Assembly (NCBI RefSeq): GCF_024713945.1 | Contig: NC_134679.1 | Coordinates: 5,647,001-5,711,000, forward strand | From: Dermatophagoides farinae | Taxonomy: Eukaryota > Arthropoda > Arachnida > Sarcoptiformes > Pyroglyphidae | Direction: 5' to 3' | DNA length: 64,000 bases | In this document: in pieces, positions 1-13,387 of the stretch | Layout: every line of letters starts with the position of its first letter | Position numbering within the stretch: position 1 is the stretch's first letter | Notes under the pieces: model-generated | What the model was told of the DNA's origin: nothing | The model's database searches: none | What the model saw: only the letters and a program-made list of their open reading frames with translations | Position numbers and translations under genes: made by a program

Positions 1-48
1 CAAAAAAATTGAGATTTTTTTCAATTGTTTTGTTTTGGTTTTTGGTCA

Positions 49-1311
49 TCAATTCGAACCAATACCAGATCCGGAAGCAAGAATTGGTGTCGGTGTCGTT
101 GTTGGTGGCTGTGTATTATTTGTAGAATTTGTACCATTCGTTAATGATGATGATGATGATGTTGTTGTTGTTTGTGAATTATTCAATTGATTTGATACAG
201 ATACAGATGGTGATGATGATAGATTATTCATTATTGTTGAATTATTATTATTATTACCAATCTGTGATCGATGATGATTCGATAATGATGAATGATGATG
301 ATGATGATGATGATGAACATCATAATGTTGTTGTTGTTGTTGTTGTTGCTGCTGTTGTTGTTGTCTCATTGTAAGATATGATGGTATATGATTATTTTGA
401 TGATGCTGATGATGATGATGGTTATGAAGATGATGATTGTGGCTATGATTGTGATTGTGGCCATTCATCATTGAATTATTTGTATTGTTGTTGCTGTTGT
501 TGTTGTTATTATTATTATTATTCATAGTTCCAGTTGTTGAATTATTAACATTACCACTATTACTACTACTACTACTACAATTCATTAAGAATGGTACGTA
601 AAACATCTTTGATTGTAATAATAGATTTGCAGCTGAACTAACTTGTGCCAACAAGTTTAATAATGAATTCAAACGTGCCAATACATGACCAGCATTTGGA
701 CCTAATGCACCGGTTAAATTATGTGTTTGTGCTGCCGTATTTAATGATGATATGAATGCAGCTGATGAACCACCACCATTTAATGATGCTAATTGTGCTG
801 CTGTTGAACCTAATTGTCCAGAACCAAGTGGCGGTTTTTTATGTATCAAATGTGAGACCAATGCTTTTAGATAACGATCACGTATCCTTAATACAGAATT
901 TGGATCAGCAATATCTGGTTGTTGTTGTTGTTGATGATGATTATCACCGCTTCGAGATCCAGAATCGGCACCATTTTCATTATTATTATTATTATTATTA
1001 TTTGCAACAATGCTTGTCATTGCAATCACTTTTAATGCAACAAATTCATTCAATGTTAATCCTAATGATTTGAATGCAAATCGTACTGCACATAATTCCG
1101 ATACTAAACCACCGGCTTCCATTTCCAATTGTGCACAAGATATTATTGTACCAGATGATGTTGCATTCAATCTTGATAGATTACCAGCTAAATTTGTCAT
1201 ACATTGTCGTATTTCCATATCCAATGATTCAATGCATGTTGTATTACTATTTATGGCTGAAAATGCACATGTTGATAGGACTAGTAATTCATGCCATTTA
1301 TGTGTCAATAG
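49..1311 (-). CDS. Hr4: HR4 coding exon 4: rest of the ligand-binding domain and low-complexity tail
   Basis: The acceptor is ctctag at 1317-1312, and the exon continues in phase 0 as [19 protein letters not shown]. Conserved ligand-binding helices ([34 protein letters not shown], then [17 protein letters not shown]) are separated by poly-Asn, Asp/Gly/Ser and Gln tracts. A second helical block around [20 protein letters not shown] follows, ending at [10 protein letters not shown]. After that come Ser, Asn, His and Gln runs to the TGA at 49-51. No clear AF-2 activation helix is visible at the C-terminus. No poly(A) signal lies within the 48 bases left in the window, so the 3' UTR extends outside. 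Confidence 0.92.
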   Translation of the reverse strand, partial: LLTHKWHELLVLSTCAFSAINSNTTCIESLDMEIRQCMTNLAGNLSRLNATSSGTIISCAQLEMEAGGLVSELCAVRFAFKSLGLTLNEFVALKVIAMTSIVANNNNNNNNENGADSGSRSGDNHHQQQQQPDIADPNSVLRIRDRYLKALVSHLIHKKPPLGSGQLGSTAAQLASLNGGGSSAAFISSLNTAAQTHNLTGALGPNAGHVLARLNSLLNLLAQVSSAANLLLQSKMFYVPFLMNCSSSSSNSGNVNNSTTGTMNNNNNNNNNSNNNTNNSMMNGHNHNHSHNHHLHNHHHHQHHQNNHIPSYLTMRQQQQQQQQQQQQHYDVHHHHHHHHSSLSNHHRSQIGNNNNNSTIMNNLSSSPSVSVSNQLNNSQTTTTSSSSSLTNGTNSTNNTQPPTTTPTPILASGSGIGSN

Positions 1312-4300
1312 CTAGAGAAACAAAACAAAAAAAACAGAAAACAAAACAGAAAAAAAAATCATGTCAGTCATCAAATGATTTTAAGAAAAAAAAAGAATCC
1401 TGTAACAATTGAAATTGCATAACAACAGTGGAGAAAACAATCATATCATCATGAAGGTACATTTTAAAACAAGACACACATACAATTAAATAACCGAAAT
1501 TTTTTTTTGTTTTTTGTTTCTCTTTATTTTGACCTAGTTTTAGAGGCCATAGACAAGAAAAAAAATAAACAAGAAAATGTACACACACACACATGATGAT
1601 GATGATGATGATGATGAGGTGGTGGTGGTGGTTATCAACTTGGTTTTTTCATTTTATTATTGACTGATTGTTTGTTTTTTTTTCTAGTTTCATTTTGTCA
1701 TTCTGTCAACATTATTATTTTTTTACCACAAAAACAACAACAACAACAACAACAATGAATTCCTGGATTAGAATTTATGAGGTGAAGTCAACTTTTTTTT
1801 CACTCTAGGGTAGTGTTATATATCTTCCCATATTTGGAAACTTTTGGAAAAAAAATGGAAATGAAAAAATTCTCAAGAATCCAAAAGAATATTCTAGAAT
1901 CTTTTAATATTTTTTTTAACATTTTCAACAACAACAACATACATACATACACACACAAAACAATTTAATTTACAAGATCATCATCCTTGGAAATCTATTA
2001 TAAACACACACAAGCGAAAATGAAAAAAAAGGACGCCTGTGAAATGTATATCACACACACACACACACATACACACACAAACAAACGGCACTCGAGAAAC
2101 GTATTATGACCTACAAATAGTGTATTGATCCCAAATAATCATTAAATAAAAAAAAAAGAAAAGAAATACTTTGCGACTTTGAGCAACCACCACCACCGCC
2201 ACCACCACCACCACCACCATAACCACCAACAAACATTCAATGATATGAAATATCAAATGGTTTCACACACACACATCCAATCTTTTTATTTTATTGTAAT
2301 TTCACTGAAGCCATTGATACGATAATACGAACGAATAAACGATAACAAACACTGCTAAATACCGAAGATGATCAATGTTAAAATATTCGTTGATTTTTTT
2401 TTCTTTTAATTTCGATAATGATGATGAGGATAGATTTTTTTTTTTTTTTTTGGATGAATAGTGAAAAAATTTTCGATTGAACAACAAGAATAACGAGATA
2501 GAGAGAAAGAGAGAAAAAAACCTTGCATTCGTTCATTCGCTTTTTTCGTTTTGTTTTGTTGTTGTTGTTGTTGTTGATTATCAATTGTAACCATGCACCA
2601 TTAACCACCACCATCACCACTACCGCAAATTTTTTTTTCAAAATACTATTATTTCTCTTGAATTTATTCACATTTTTTTTCACCTTGTTCATGATTAGTT
2701 TTTGTTGTTGTTGTTGTTGTTGTATTGCTGCAATGGTGTCTATAATATTTATTATTATTATGCACACACACACACACACACAGAAAAAAGAAACCAAGCG
2801 ATTGCGATATCAAATTATGAACAAATTTGAATGAATGAATGACTTGAATGAATTGAATTGAGAAAATGAAGAAAAAAAAACATGACCAAGGGCACCATGT
2901 CCAGTCTATGTGTTTTCACACATTACAGTTTACAGTGTATGTGGAATTTTTTTTTGTATTTTTCTTCCAAATGAGATGAATATTAAAAAAAAAGAATTGA
3001 GAAAAAACGAATGAATCTAATGCTGTCTGTTCATTCATCATAAAATGTTCCATGTGCTTTTTTTCTAATTGTACTACTATGGCCGAGACAGAGAGAGAGA
3101 GAGAGAGAGAAACTTTAAATTTCGAAATTCATTATTCGATGTTTTCATTATCTATTTTTCTCTATATCACTCTCTCTCTCACTCTTGTTGAATTTAAATA
3201 CATTTTCCAAATCCATGTCTTTGAAATAAATAAAAAAAAAATTCAATGTTGAAAAAAAATGAGAAAAGAAAATTGTTTACGCAAACTTAACACAAAAAAA
3301 AGCTAAAACTGAAGATGAAGAAAATCGTGAACTTGGGACTTGTGGGATTCATTCATGTGTGTGTCTATGTGTGTGTGTGTATCACATTTCCAACAACTAG
3401 AAAACAGTTTTCATTTCGTAATTCTATGATTATTATTATTATTATGAATTTATAATCCAATAGAAGGCAATAGAATTGTAATGAAAAATGACAATGTGTG
3501 TGTAAAAGCAAGCAAAGCAGCAACAAAAAAAAAGAGAAGGAAAAAAAAACTTTACAAATTCAATGTTCAGATGTAAGAAAAATAAACATTTTTCTTTTCT
3601 TTATTTCCTTCTTCATCTTCATCATCTTCTTCGATGATGATGACTTGTCACCATCAAATCAAAAAAATTATCGAATCCAAAAATCTAGATAACCTATAAA
3701 TTCATTGTGGAATATAAATTCTTTTCATCAATCAAGAAAAAGAAAAAAAATTTTCCATTTTTTTCGGTTATTGTCATTATCATCATTTATATATACATTT
3801 GTATTTAATATTGCTAATACTTTTTTCTTGTCTGTGTGTGTGTATGTGTGTGTGTGTGTGTATGTATTTGTAAACGTAATGAAAATACAAAACAAAAAGG
3901 AAGCTCAAGGATCATTTCAATGCTATAAGTAGTTATTTATTACTATTGCTATAATCAAGCTTTGTTGAGTTCATCAAACCCAACAAAATGATGATGATGA
4001 TGACGAAAACAGTGTGTGTGTGTTGTACAAATCTTTTGACCTAGATTCATAAAAATAGCAAATTGCATATACACTATCCATACTATAATGGATGGATAGA
4101 TGAATGATAATGATGATGACGATGATGATCACACATATACATGCACATACAATCATATCGAATGGTGAAATGAATGCTACAAAACTTTTTAATATATAAT
4201 ATAATAATTCAGGCGCATTGCTCTATTGACGTGCGACATAGGTTGAATTAGAAAAAAAAAGAAAAAAGAAAAACGATTTATATATGAATAAATAAAACTG

Positions 4301-6190
4301 AAGTACTGAACGGATCTCTAATATTCTATACTATTATTGTATATAGAATTTGTACTTAAATTCTTGGCCAGTTGTTCCGTATATTTGTTACTCAAGGACA
4401 ACATTTTAAACTATAATTGAATCACATACACACACACACACCCAAAATATGCATTGATTATTTGAAACAACAGACAAAGTAGTAAGACAGATTATTTTTA
4501 GGATTCAAATTTTTTGAGTAATGAAAACAAAAACAAACTTACCTGTGTATGTGTATGAACCGGTAATTGTTCATAGAATGGTAAACGTTTGGTCCATTGT
4601 ACTAATCGATATACGATTGAATCACCAATTGAACATCTAAATAATAAAGGAAATGGAAAAAAAATGAAAAACAAAAAATTGATTAGAAATTTTGGGCGAA
4701 AATTTTCATGTAATACTGTGATCAGAAAAGAAACATTGACGCTAACCAGAAAAGCAACAACAACAAAAATAACAAAGAAACAAACAAAAAAACAAAAAAA
4801 AAACATTGGAAACGAATAATAATAATAAAAACGAACCGGCAATAGATGATAATGATGATCATCCATTGCCATCGCCGCTGCCGCCAACAAAGTTCAATGT
4901 CTCCTTGTTCCCATTTTTTTTTGCTTCTTTTCAATTCCATTTCGTTCATTCGCATGCCTTGTTTATAAATTTTTACCAGAACAAAAGCAACAACAACAAC
5001 AACAGCAGCCTATATACACCCAATTTTTATAACCAGAAAAACTATTTCATCTATATAGTAGTATCGACATGTAGAAGTGGTCATAATGGTGATAATAATA
5101 AAAGAAAAAAAAATACCAGACAACAACCAGAGATCCAAGAAATTAAATCAAAAAAAAATGTGTGATAAATAAACGTCAGCGCAATCTAGGAAGCGATCAA
5201 CATTAATGATGATGATGATGATGATTCTTGCATTATGTGAAGAAAAAATGTGTCTGTACTAGGACACGAGACAGAACAGAATGATCAAAATTCCTGAATT
5301 ACAAAAAAAAAAAATGAAATGAAATACAATATAATCCCTTGATTAAAAAAGGTAATGTACGAATTTGATTGAAAATTCTAGTATTTTTCAATGACCATCA
5401 TTATCATCATCATCATCATCATGATGAATACGGAATTTCCGGGTTTTTTTCAATTTTTTTTTGCTTATCATCATCATTGTCATTATTATTAATGATAAAT
5501 GTTGCTGCTACTTCTATTGCAAAAAAAATAACAACAACAACAACAACGACAACAACAACGACAACAACAACAATTGTATTTCGTAATTAATCAATTCGAC
5601 ATTGATTGATAAATAAAATTACAGTAGGGTTTATCACACACACATACATACACAAACACAATCTATTTGTAAAGTGGTTTCTTTGTTTATTTCGTTTTTC
5701 AAATCAATGGACTGGATTAGATTATTGTTGATTACTGAGGAAAATCTTACTATTAAGAAATAAGATAAACCCAGGCGCCATTATTTGCTGCTATCATCAT
5801 TATCATCATCATCGACAATGATAATTTGTTCATGTGCTAATTAAAGTACTTCGAACCCGAAAACATTCAAACACACACAAACATACAAAGCTGAGACTAC
5901 AAAAATAACCAATATTGACAACAAGTCTGAGTCTTTCAAGATAGATTAACAATAATGTAACCAAAAAAAAAAAAAAAAAAAAATTTGGAAATTTGGGCAA
6001 CCATCAGAATATTGGAACAGCAGCTATATATATATTCAACAAACAAAATGACAACCTTAACCTTTTTTTTCTATTACTGAATCCATCGGTTATTTATATA
6101 TCTGATTTTATTTTCTCGAAATAAGAATAAAAGATTTTTCTTTTTCGTTTTTGTTTTTTTTTTACTACACGGATCCTACATTGTCCAAAA

Positions 6191-6224
<34 letters not shown>

Positions 6225-9200
6225 TTGATCTTGTTATTAGGGTCAACAACGACAGCAAACAAACAAACAAATCACACAGAAGAGAGTGTGAGTGAAAAAA
6301 AGAATTCATCTCTTCATTGTTCTTTTTTAGTCATATAACCAAAAAAGTTTTTTTTCTGGTTATTTTGACCGACTAAGAACGAAAGAAAAAAACAATTATG
6401 CTTATACAATTATCTTTCTTTTTCTGTGTGTGTGTGTGTTTCGTTTTCTTGATCACACAGACGACAGGTGATGATGATGACGATGATGGCCTAAAACACA
6501 CACTGTGAACCAAAAAAAAAAAAAAATCCCACCCCCATCAGAGTGGTTAAGAGAGTGAATTTATTGGTCATGGCGCCCACCAATCAGACCAGAAACTAAG
6601 TGTACAACCAAAAAGAACATCAACGACAACAACGACTAGAATGAAAGAGCCAATTTTACACACACACACACCCACAGAAAAAACAGGTTAAAAGTTTTTT
6701 TTTAGATTTAAAAAAACAAGTTTTTCTCTCATTTATAATGACGATGATGATGATCATCAGTGAGTGAGATCTTAGGTTACGAACTTACAGGTATTATATG
6801 AACTTTTCTTTGGGTTACTAGACTAAACTAGTAATGGTGAACTTTTTTTTTTGCTAGAAACAAAAAAAAAATAGACCTGACAGGTATGGTATATTGACAC
6901 AAAGATATAGATAGATAGTGAATGAATGAGAGAAATTTTTGTCCACATCATTATATATATATGGACATCACAACAGCTTACTGACCTACATACCTGATAG
7001 TAGTAATAATAATAATAATAACTACTGACACGAAAAAAAAATTATTGACCAATGAAGAAAATGATGACCAAAAAAAGATTTTTTTTTTTGTTGAATTATT
7101 TTAGTTTAATAATAGCAACTCTGAAAGTCAATTCGTGATCAAATGATAGCATGATATTATCATCATCAGATGAACACAGGCCATTACGGTCAAACAATGA
7201 TAATAATGGATTGATTTATATCGTTTTCAAAATAAACTTATCAATCAATCAATCAATCGATTGCCAATTTATAATTTTTTTTTACTCTTTTTTTCATTTG
7301 TAAAACATTGAGATAATAATTGGTGAACAAATAAAAAAAAAATTCTACCTATTCAAACATCTATATCTATCAACAACAACCAGGCAAAAGGTCAGCGAAT
7401 ATATTTAAACTTAATAAAAAAAAAGAAAATTATATCATCAACGGTCAAAGGTCATGAACGTTGTTTTAAAAGAAGAAGCAAAATAAAAAAACAAGGACTA
7501 AGGTCATGGTCTTGTTTAATCCAATCCATTTTTGTTTTTTTTTTCTTCTTGGTACCAGTCAGTGATAATGTTTCTCTCTCTCTTGCTCGGTAGCTTTTTT
7601 TTTAGAGGTCAACGATTCTTTTTCTTCATCATCATGATCACTGAAACTGGAGAAATGTTTACGAAAATAAATTCTTTAATGTTTATGGAAAAGTTTTTTT
7701 TGTGAATTTTCGTAGCTAGCTAGCTAGCTACCCAATATATATACAATACGATTTATTGGCAACATTACAAAACAACAAGGAAGTGAATATTGATGCACGT
7801 TGATGACATTAATTTATATATATAAATCATTATCATAATGACGATGACGATGGCAACGATTAATCAGTTAGCAGCAAAATTGAATTGAATCGGATACATT
7901 GTATCTACCAAAAAAAAAAAAAAAAAAAAATAACCGAATATCTCTATATATCAATAGTGTAAAAGATATGAATTGAACGTAGTGGCAAAAACAAAAATCA
8001 ATCATTTACTAACTAACTAACTGATATGGATCGATCGAGAAATAATTTTTCAGGGTATTTTACATTGGATACATACACAGCTATATATATATGTGTGTGG
8101 CGTATCAAGTGTATAACAACAGACAAACAGACGGAGTCATGAAAAAGACGTCGTGTGTTTTATATCCAGAAAATTTTTTTTTTTATATATAGCCAAGCCA
8201 AGCCAAAAACAAAAACAACCATTTTTTTCTTTCTTTCTTTATTTTGATTACAAAAAAACAAAAATCAAAATAATCATCATCATCATCGAGACAAAAAAAA
8301 ACTACATTGAGGGTAATGTTCTCTAACTGGGAACGTGAGAGAAAAGTTGAATTGCCTTTTTGGTTTTTGTTAGCTCAGAACGATGATGATGATGATGACG
8401 ATGATGGCCATATATTTATTATCATCAAAAAATTTTTCGGGTTGGGTATAGAGTAACTTTGTTGCAATAAATGAAAAGAAAAGTTCCCAGTTATATACGG
8501 AAAAGCAAAAATTTCCAAGAAAATTTCCAAAGAAAAAAACGTTTAAATTACTATCCATTGATATTTGGAGGTCGTTAGCCTGATTCTTTGCATTCTAACA
8601 ACAACAACTGTTAAACGTTAGCTAATTCACATGCGTGTATAGATATGAATGACATAACTAATTGAACGATGAACTTTATTCTGATGAAACGAGAGCTAAG
8701 GTCATGTCAAGGATACACTCACACACACACACTTATACAACATTGCTTTAAACACATATACAAAAATAAACAAACAAAAACAGAACATTATTATTATTAT
8801 GATGTTTGGATGTCAAATATGATGACCTTTTTCATGGATAGAGAAAAAAAAATCATAACAAAACCAGAGATTATAACCAGGAATTTGATTTTAACTAAAA
8901 AAATGCAACAACAACAAAGGTTAATGTCATCAGTTTTTAGTTGAATGAGAGACGATTCGCGTACTTTAACCTCGACTAATTTTGAATATCAAATAAAAAC
9001 AATTCAATTCTTTAAGATACTTACAATCGATCACTTAATTCGTTGCTATTTGATGATGTTGATGTTTCTGTCAATTCCAAAGCTGATAAAGATCTGTATG
9101 TAAATTGTAAGAAATATATGAAAAAAAGATTCGTTTTATTAGTTGATTTATTTCCGAAAAAAAAATTTCACTATTTTTTCACTTACCCGAATTCAGCAAA

Positions 9201-12200
9201 ATCATCACAATCAATCAAAGCAGATAGATATTGATCACTTTCATCACGTGACATTAAACATTCACCAACACTACCATTATCATTGGCTGATGCATTAGCC
9301 AATATAATATGCATTTGTCGAGCAATCGTTGTCAATACTTGATTACCACCACCATTATTTAAGAATCCATTAACAATTAACACAGGAAATATACTAGCAG
9401 CGGCTGCAGCTGCCGCAGCTTGTGCTAAATGATGAGAATTTGTCGTTGTTGATAATGATGATGATGATGAATTATTATTGATTGAATTAAATGCTGAATT
9501 AGATCCAATCGATGATGTCATTGTTGTCGTTGTTGTGGATGATGTGGATGATGTTAATGATCCATTAAGATGACGATAAAGAGAAACATCACTTGTACCA
9601 TTTGTACCATTTACATATGATAATGATGATGATGTATTTGTATTTGTTGTTGATGATGTTGAATGATGATTATTATTATGAAGACGATGTGGCATAGTTA
9701 AAACAGTTTTTAATATACCAGATGGTGGTGGTGGTGATGATGATGATGATGAATTTGTTGTACCATTTAATCGTGGAATTGTTGTTGTTGTTGTACCACT
9801 ACTATTATTATGATTATGATGACCATGATGACCATTCATTAAAGAATTTTGATGATGTTGATGATGACTTTGATTATGATTAATATGATTATGGCTACCA
9901 TGATTATGATGACCATTTAATGCTGAAAATGGATTTGTTTGTTGATTGGTAGCGGCAGTATTATTAGATAATAATGGCGAACCATTTCCATTAATCAATA
10001 TATTGATTGGTGGTGTTGTAGGCGTAATGCCTGCTGTTGTACCATTTGTTGAGACCATCATTGGACTATTTGGCTGTGATAATGATGATGCTGATGATGA
10101 TATGGCTATTGATGTTATCGTATTTGTACAGATTGATGTATTTGAACCGGCTATATTATTATGATTATTATTTGAACCTGGTTTTTTATGTTTACGATAT
10201 TTAACTTTGTACAGATTATAAACGGCACCAGAATTACGTCCACCAGGCATACGATCTTCACGTACAGCAGCCAGAACCATACCTTGACGTAGACATTTTT
10301 GGAATCGACAATATTGACATCGATTACGTTGTTGTTTAGTAATCAGACATTGACCATCGGCAACACAAGTATAGACACGTTTATTTTGTACAGTACGTTT
10401 AAAGAATCCTTTACAACCTTCACAGGTAATAATTCCATAATGTAAACCAGTGGCACGATCTTCACATATCATACAGATCATTTGTTGATTATCACCACCA
10501 GCTTGTGGATGATTTTGTTGTTGTTGAGCTGCAGCCGCAGCAGCAGCTGCAGCAACTGGATCTAATCGTAATTGTTGCTGTTGTTGATAATGTGATAATG
10601 GAAATCCATGATGTGAACCTAATTGAGAAATAGCGGTGGCAGTAGTGTTAGATGCAGAATTTGGACCGGTAACTGATGATGTTGATGTTGATAATGGTGA
10701 TGTACCATTTGCTGCCGATGGTAATGAAGCGGCACCAGGAATAGTTGCTGTCGCCGATTTTTTTGATTCTTGTTGCTGTTGTTGTTGAGCAGCGGCAGCC
10801 TGAGCAGCAATTGCGGCAGCTGCTGCAGCTGCTGCCGCAGACATTCCACCATTTAACAATGCTGATGATAATATCAAAGAACCAATTGATGCCGTACTAC
10901 CATTTGTATTATTATTACTGTTTCCGGATTTAGAAATCTGTGGCTGTTGGCCACCTACTATTATCATTGAAGAATTTGAAGATTTGACTATGGACGACGA
11001 TCCTGATGTTGATGATGATGATGAAGATGATTGTGGTGGTGATGATCCACTTGATAGTGAACTAGCCGATGGTGATGATTCACCAAGACAAACGGCTGCA
11101 AGACCACCATTAATACCTGATGATTCTAGGCTACTACTTCCATTACCAGATGAAGGTGATGATGCAGATGATGATGATGTTGAATGTGAGGATTGATGTT
11201 CCATTGGTGATGATGCACCACCATTTGATGGTGGTGATGATGATGACGAGGAAGAAGCGGAAGATGATGATGAGCTAATGAAACCATTTAACGTATGATG
11301 CAACAGGGAACCATGTGTATGGCCAATATTTGATGATGATGATAATGTGGATGAAGTAGTGGTTGTCGTATTAGAATTATTATTATTGGTAGCTGCAGTA
11401 GCCGCAACCATCAATAATGGCCGATTATTTGTTGTTGTTGTTGCTGTTGTTATTGTTGTCGAAATAGGCATCGTCGTTGTTGTCGTCACAACCGTTGATT
11501 GTGGTAAAGATCTTGGTTTTGATAAATCTAAACATTGTTCATGTTCACTACCATTACCAGATGATGACGATGAAGATGATGATGATGATGAAGATGATGA
11601 TGATGAGGTTGATCCAGATGATGATAATGAACCGGTTGCCGAATCAATTGAATCACTTGATTTTGTTGTTACGGTTGCTTTATTCATCAATGATGATAGC
11701 ATCGTAGTAGTTGAATGATGTTGATCACATTGTATAATTGATGTTGTCGATGATGATGATGATGATGGTGGTAGTGGTGGTGGTGATGACGGTGGCGAAT
11801 GATTATGATGATGACGATCAACTATTATTAATGGATCATCATCAGCTAAAGACCCTGATGATAATGGTGATGATGAATTATTGGTCATCGATAATGATGA
11901 TGATAATGGTGGCGGTGTTGATGATAACGATGTGGTCGTCGATGATTCCACTGATTCCGATGTTTCCGTTAATGATAACATTTTCGTTGCCGTCATCGTC
12001 GATGTTGTTGTTGTTGTTGCATTTATTGTACCATTCATTGTGACTGTTGTTGTTGTTGCGGTGGTTGATGGTGATGATGATCCATTGGCTGTTGTTGTCA
12101 TAGCCATTGTCGTTTTAGCATCGATAATTTTATTTTCAACAACAGTTAAATCATTGTTGATCACCGTTGTTGTTGTTGGATCATTCAATGAATCAGATTT

Positions 12201-12320
12201 TAATTGACCACCGGAAACTAATGCAGCAGCAGCTGCTGCTGCTGCTGCCGCCGCTGCTGCAGCTTTTAATTCTTCTTCGACTTTTCGTCGTTTTAATTTA
12301 TATGAATGAAATAACGACAT
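49..12320 (-). CDS. Hr4: HR4 / NR6A-type nuclear receptor, complete gene in four coding exons
   Basis: This is a ligand-regulated-type transcription factor of the NR6A (HR4/GCNF) group. In insects HR4 acts in the nucleus in the ecdysone response. Coding exons on the minus strand are 12320-9187, 9093-9025, 4636-4543 and 1311-49. Phases are 2, 2 and 0, every junction is GT-AG, and the sum is 4560 bases, giving 1519 residues plus TGA. Residues 1-15 ([15 protein letters not shown]) resemble the start of insect HR4, which fixes the start codon. A long Ser/Thr/Ala/Gln-rich region follows, then a two-finger DNA-binding domain from about residue 616 with P-box CEGCKG and the NR6-type extension ([20 protein letters not shown]). 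The ligand-binding domain starts at the end of exon 1 and runs through exons 2-4 ([29 protein letters not shown]). The protein is about twice the length expected for the conserved parts because of homopolymer tracts. Family call is very confident; the two small exons rest on phase and homology. Confidence 0.93.
1312..4542 (-). other. HR4 intron 3 (3.2 kb), no gene seen
   Basis: This is intronic sequence between HR4 exons 3 and 4. It holds microsatellites such as (CA)n near 2051-2080, (CAC)n near 2190-2218, (TTG)n near 2561-2576 and 2704-2723, and (GT)n near 3836-3862. The open frames here are translations of these repeats, with no recognisable domain. Confidence 0.75.
4543..4636 (-). CDS. Hr4: HR4 coding exon 3, ligand-binding domain helix
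   Basis: This 94-base exon has acceptor tttag ending at 4637 and donor gtaagt starting at 4542. With the two carried bases it gives exactly 32 codons: [20 protein letters not shown] followed by [11 protein letters not shown]. The [18 protein letters not shown] string is the NR6 ligand-binding signature around helix 3. It is the most conserved part of the domain in this window. Confidence 0.9.
4637..9024 (-). other. HR4 intron 2 (4.4 kb), no gene seen
   Basis: This is the long intron between HR4 exons 2 and 3. It includes a (CA)14 run at 6194-6222, an A-run near 7911-7930, a tandem TAGC stretch near 7715-7731, and a direct-repeat nuclear-receptor-like site (GGTCAAAGGTCA) at 7443-7454. No coding signal was recognised on either strand. 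Confidence 0.75.
7443..7454 (+). promoter_or_regulatory. DR1-like nuclear-receptor site in an HR4 intron
   Basis: GGTCAAAGGTCA is two AGGTCA-type half-sites with one-base spacing, the arrangement bound by HNF4/RXR-type receptors. It lies inside HR4 intron 2, where auto- or cross-regulation by nuclear receptors would make sense. It is a short motif and may be chance. Confidence 0.3.
9025..9093 (-). CDS. Hr4: HR4 coding exon 2 (69 bases)
   Basis: This small exon lies between a 93-base intron and a 4.4-kb intron. The acceptor is catacag at 9100-9094 and the donor gtaagt starts at 9024. It completes the split codon GG+A and reads [22 protein letters not shown] before splitting the next Leu codon. 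It bridges the beginning of the ligand-binding domain to the conserved [11 protein letters not shown] helix. Phase 2 at both ends agrees with its neighbours. Confidence 0.82.
9187..12320 (-). CDS. Hr4: HR4 coding exon 1: N-terminal region and DNA-binding domain
   Basis: A 3134-base exon encodes the basic N-terminal motif, a run of 14 alanines near residue 20, and some 580 residues of Ser/Thr/Asn/Gln-rich sequence. The zinc-finger DNA-binding domain follows, with its first cysteine codon at 10473-10475 and the last conserved residues near 10180. A His/Asn/Ser-rich hinge comes next, then the first acidic ligand-binding-domain segment ([12 protein letters not shown]). The donor is GG followed by gtaagt at 9186. 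Keeping both zinc fingers on one exon with most of the N-terminus means the DNA-binding half cannot be separated by splicing. Both strands stay open here because (GAT)n and (AAC)n codon runs contain few stops, so antisense frames are shadows. Confidence 0.93.
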
Positions 12321-13360
12321 GATGATGGCAGTGGTGGTGTATTAGTTTTCAACGAACAAACAAACAAACAAAAAAACAAAACAAAACAAAACAAAAACGA
12401 TGAACAATTAAACAATTTAACAAAAAAAAGCAAATTGTATTCAAAACATATAGCGAATCAGGCCCGTTATATTTAGTTCAAAGTTCAGCGTTTTTTCTGG
12501 TAGGACATTCTTTTTTGATCATCAATTCCTATATATATATGTAGATAATTTAATGTGTCATGGTAACGAAAATGTTGCCAGAAAAAAACACACACACACA
12601 AACACACACCGAATTCCAAATACACAATCGATCCAAGAAGAAGAAGAAAAAAAATAGGATGATGAAATCCACCAAAGAGTAAGTAAGGTCACCGAACTTG
12701 CGCAATTCATTCATTCATTGGTTCATTTTTTTTATTATTATTGAAAATTTATTATTCTATTCCATTGAATAATAATAATTGAATTGGATTTAAAATCATA
12801 AGTAAAAGAATCTTTGAATCACATTCATGTTGGTAGTGATGGTTTCTGTTTTCCTGGATAAATTGAGATGGTTGATTGGTTTTTTCTATGACATGATAAT
12901 GATGTGTGTGAATTATGAGATGAATTTTTTTAGAAAGGTGAACAAAAAATGTCACAATCCTGAGGTCAAACTCACTTACACACACACACACACACACACA
13001 CAGTATTGATGATTATTATCGTTGATATACTATAGATCCATGATGATTATTTTTATTTTTAAGAAAAAAAATCTGAATCCAGAATAAACATTGGAAATAA
13101 CGAACCAGAATTTTTTTTTTTAATATTTCTGGTTCATGTTGATCTGGTCACATTATTTGACGACAACAACGACGACGAAGACGATATTATTATGATGATT
13201 ATGATGATGATGATGGCTAGTGTTTTGTTGTTGACTGTCGAACAGTCGAAATATGAATGCCGTCGTAGTGTTGTTTGTTGTTCGATGATGATGAGATGGT
13301 GAATGCTCGATGAATGGGAATGAAATGAATGAACCGACAAGACGACCACGACGATCAAAA

Positions 13361-13387
13361 AACCAACCAACCAACCAACCAACCAAC
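13361..13387. repeat. (AACC)n microsatellite
   Basis: Nearly seven AACC units. A complementary-type (GGTT)n run occurs at 26389-26409 next to a (CTG)n run. Confidence 0.85.

Noticed and set aside
129-1412. Plus-strand frames opposite HR4 exon 4
   Set aside because: Low-complexity shadows of the receptor exon.
4806-5165. Plus-strand 119-residue frame in HR4 intron 2
   Set aside because: Composition is repeat-driven (Asn, Phe, Pro runs), with no recognised domain or conserved motif.
10984-12207. Long plus-strand open frames opposite HR4 exon 1, encoding Asp, Val and Met runs
   Set aside because: They are antisense readings of (GAT)n and (AAC)n codon runs in a confidently assigned receptor exon, with no domain and no splice or start context.
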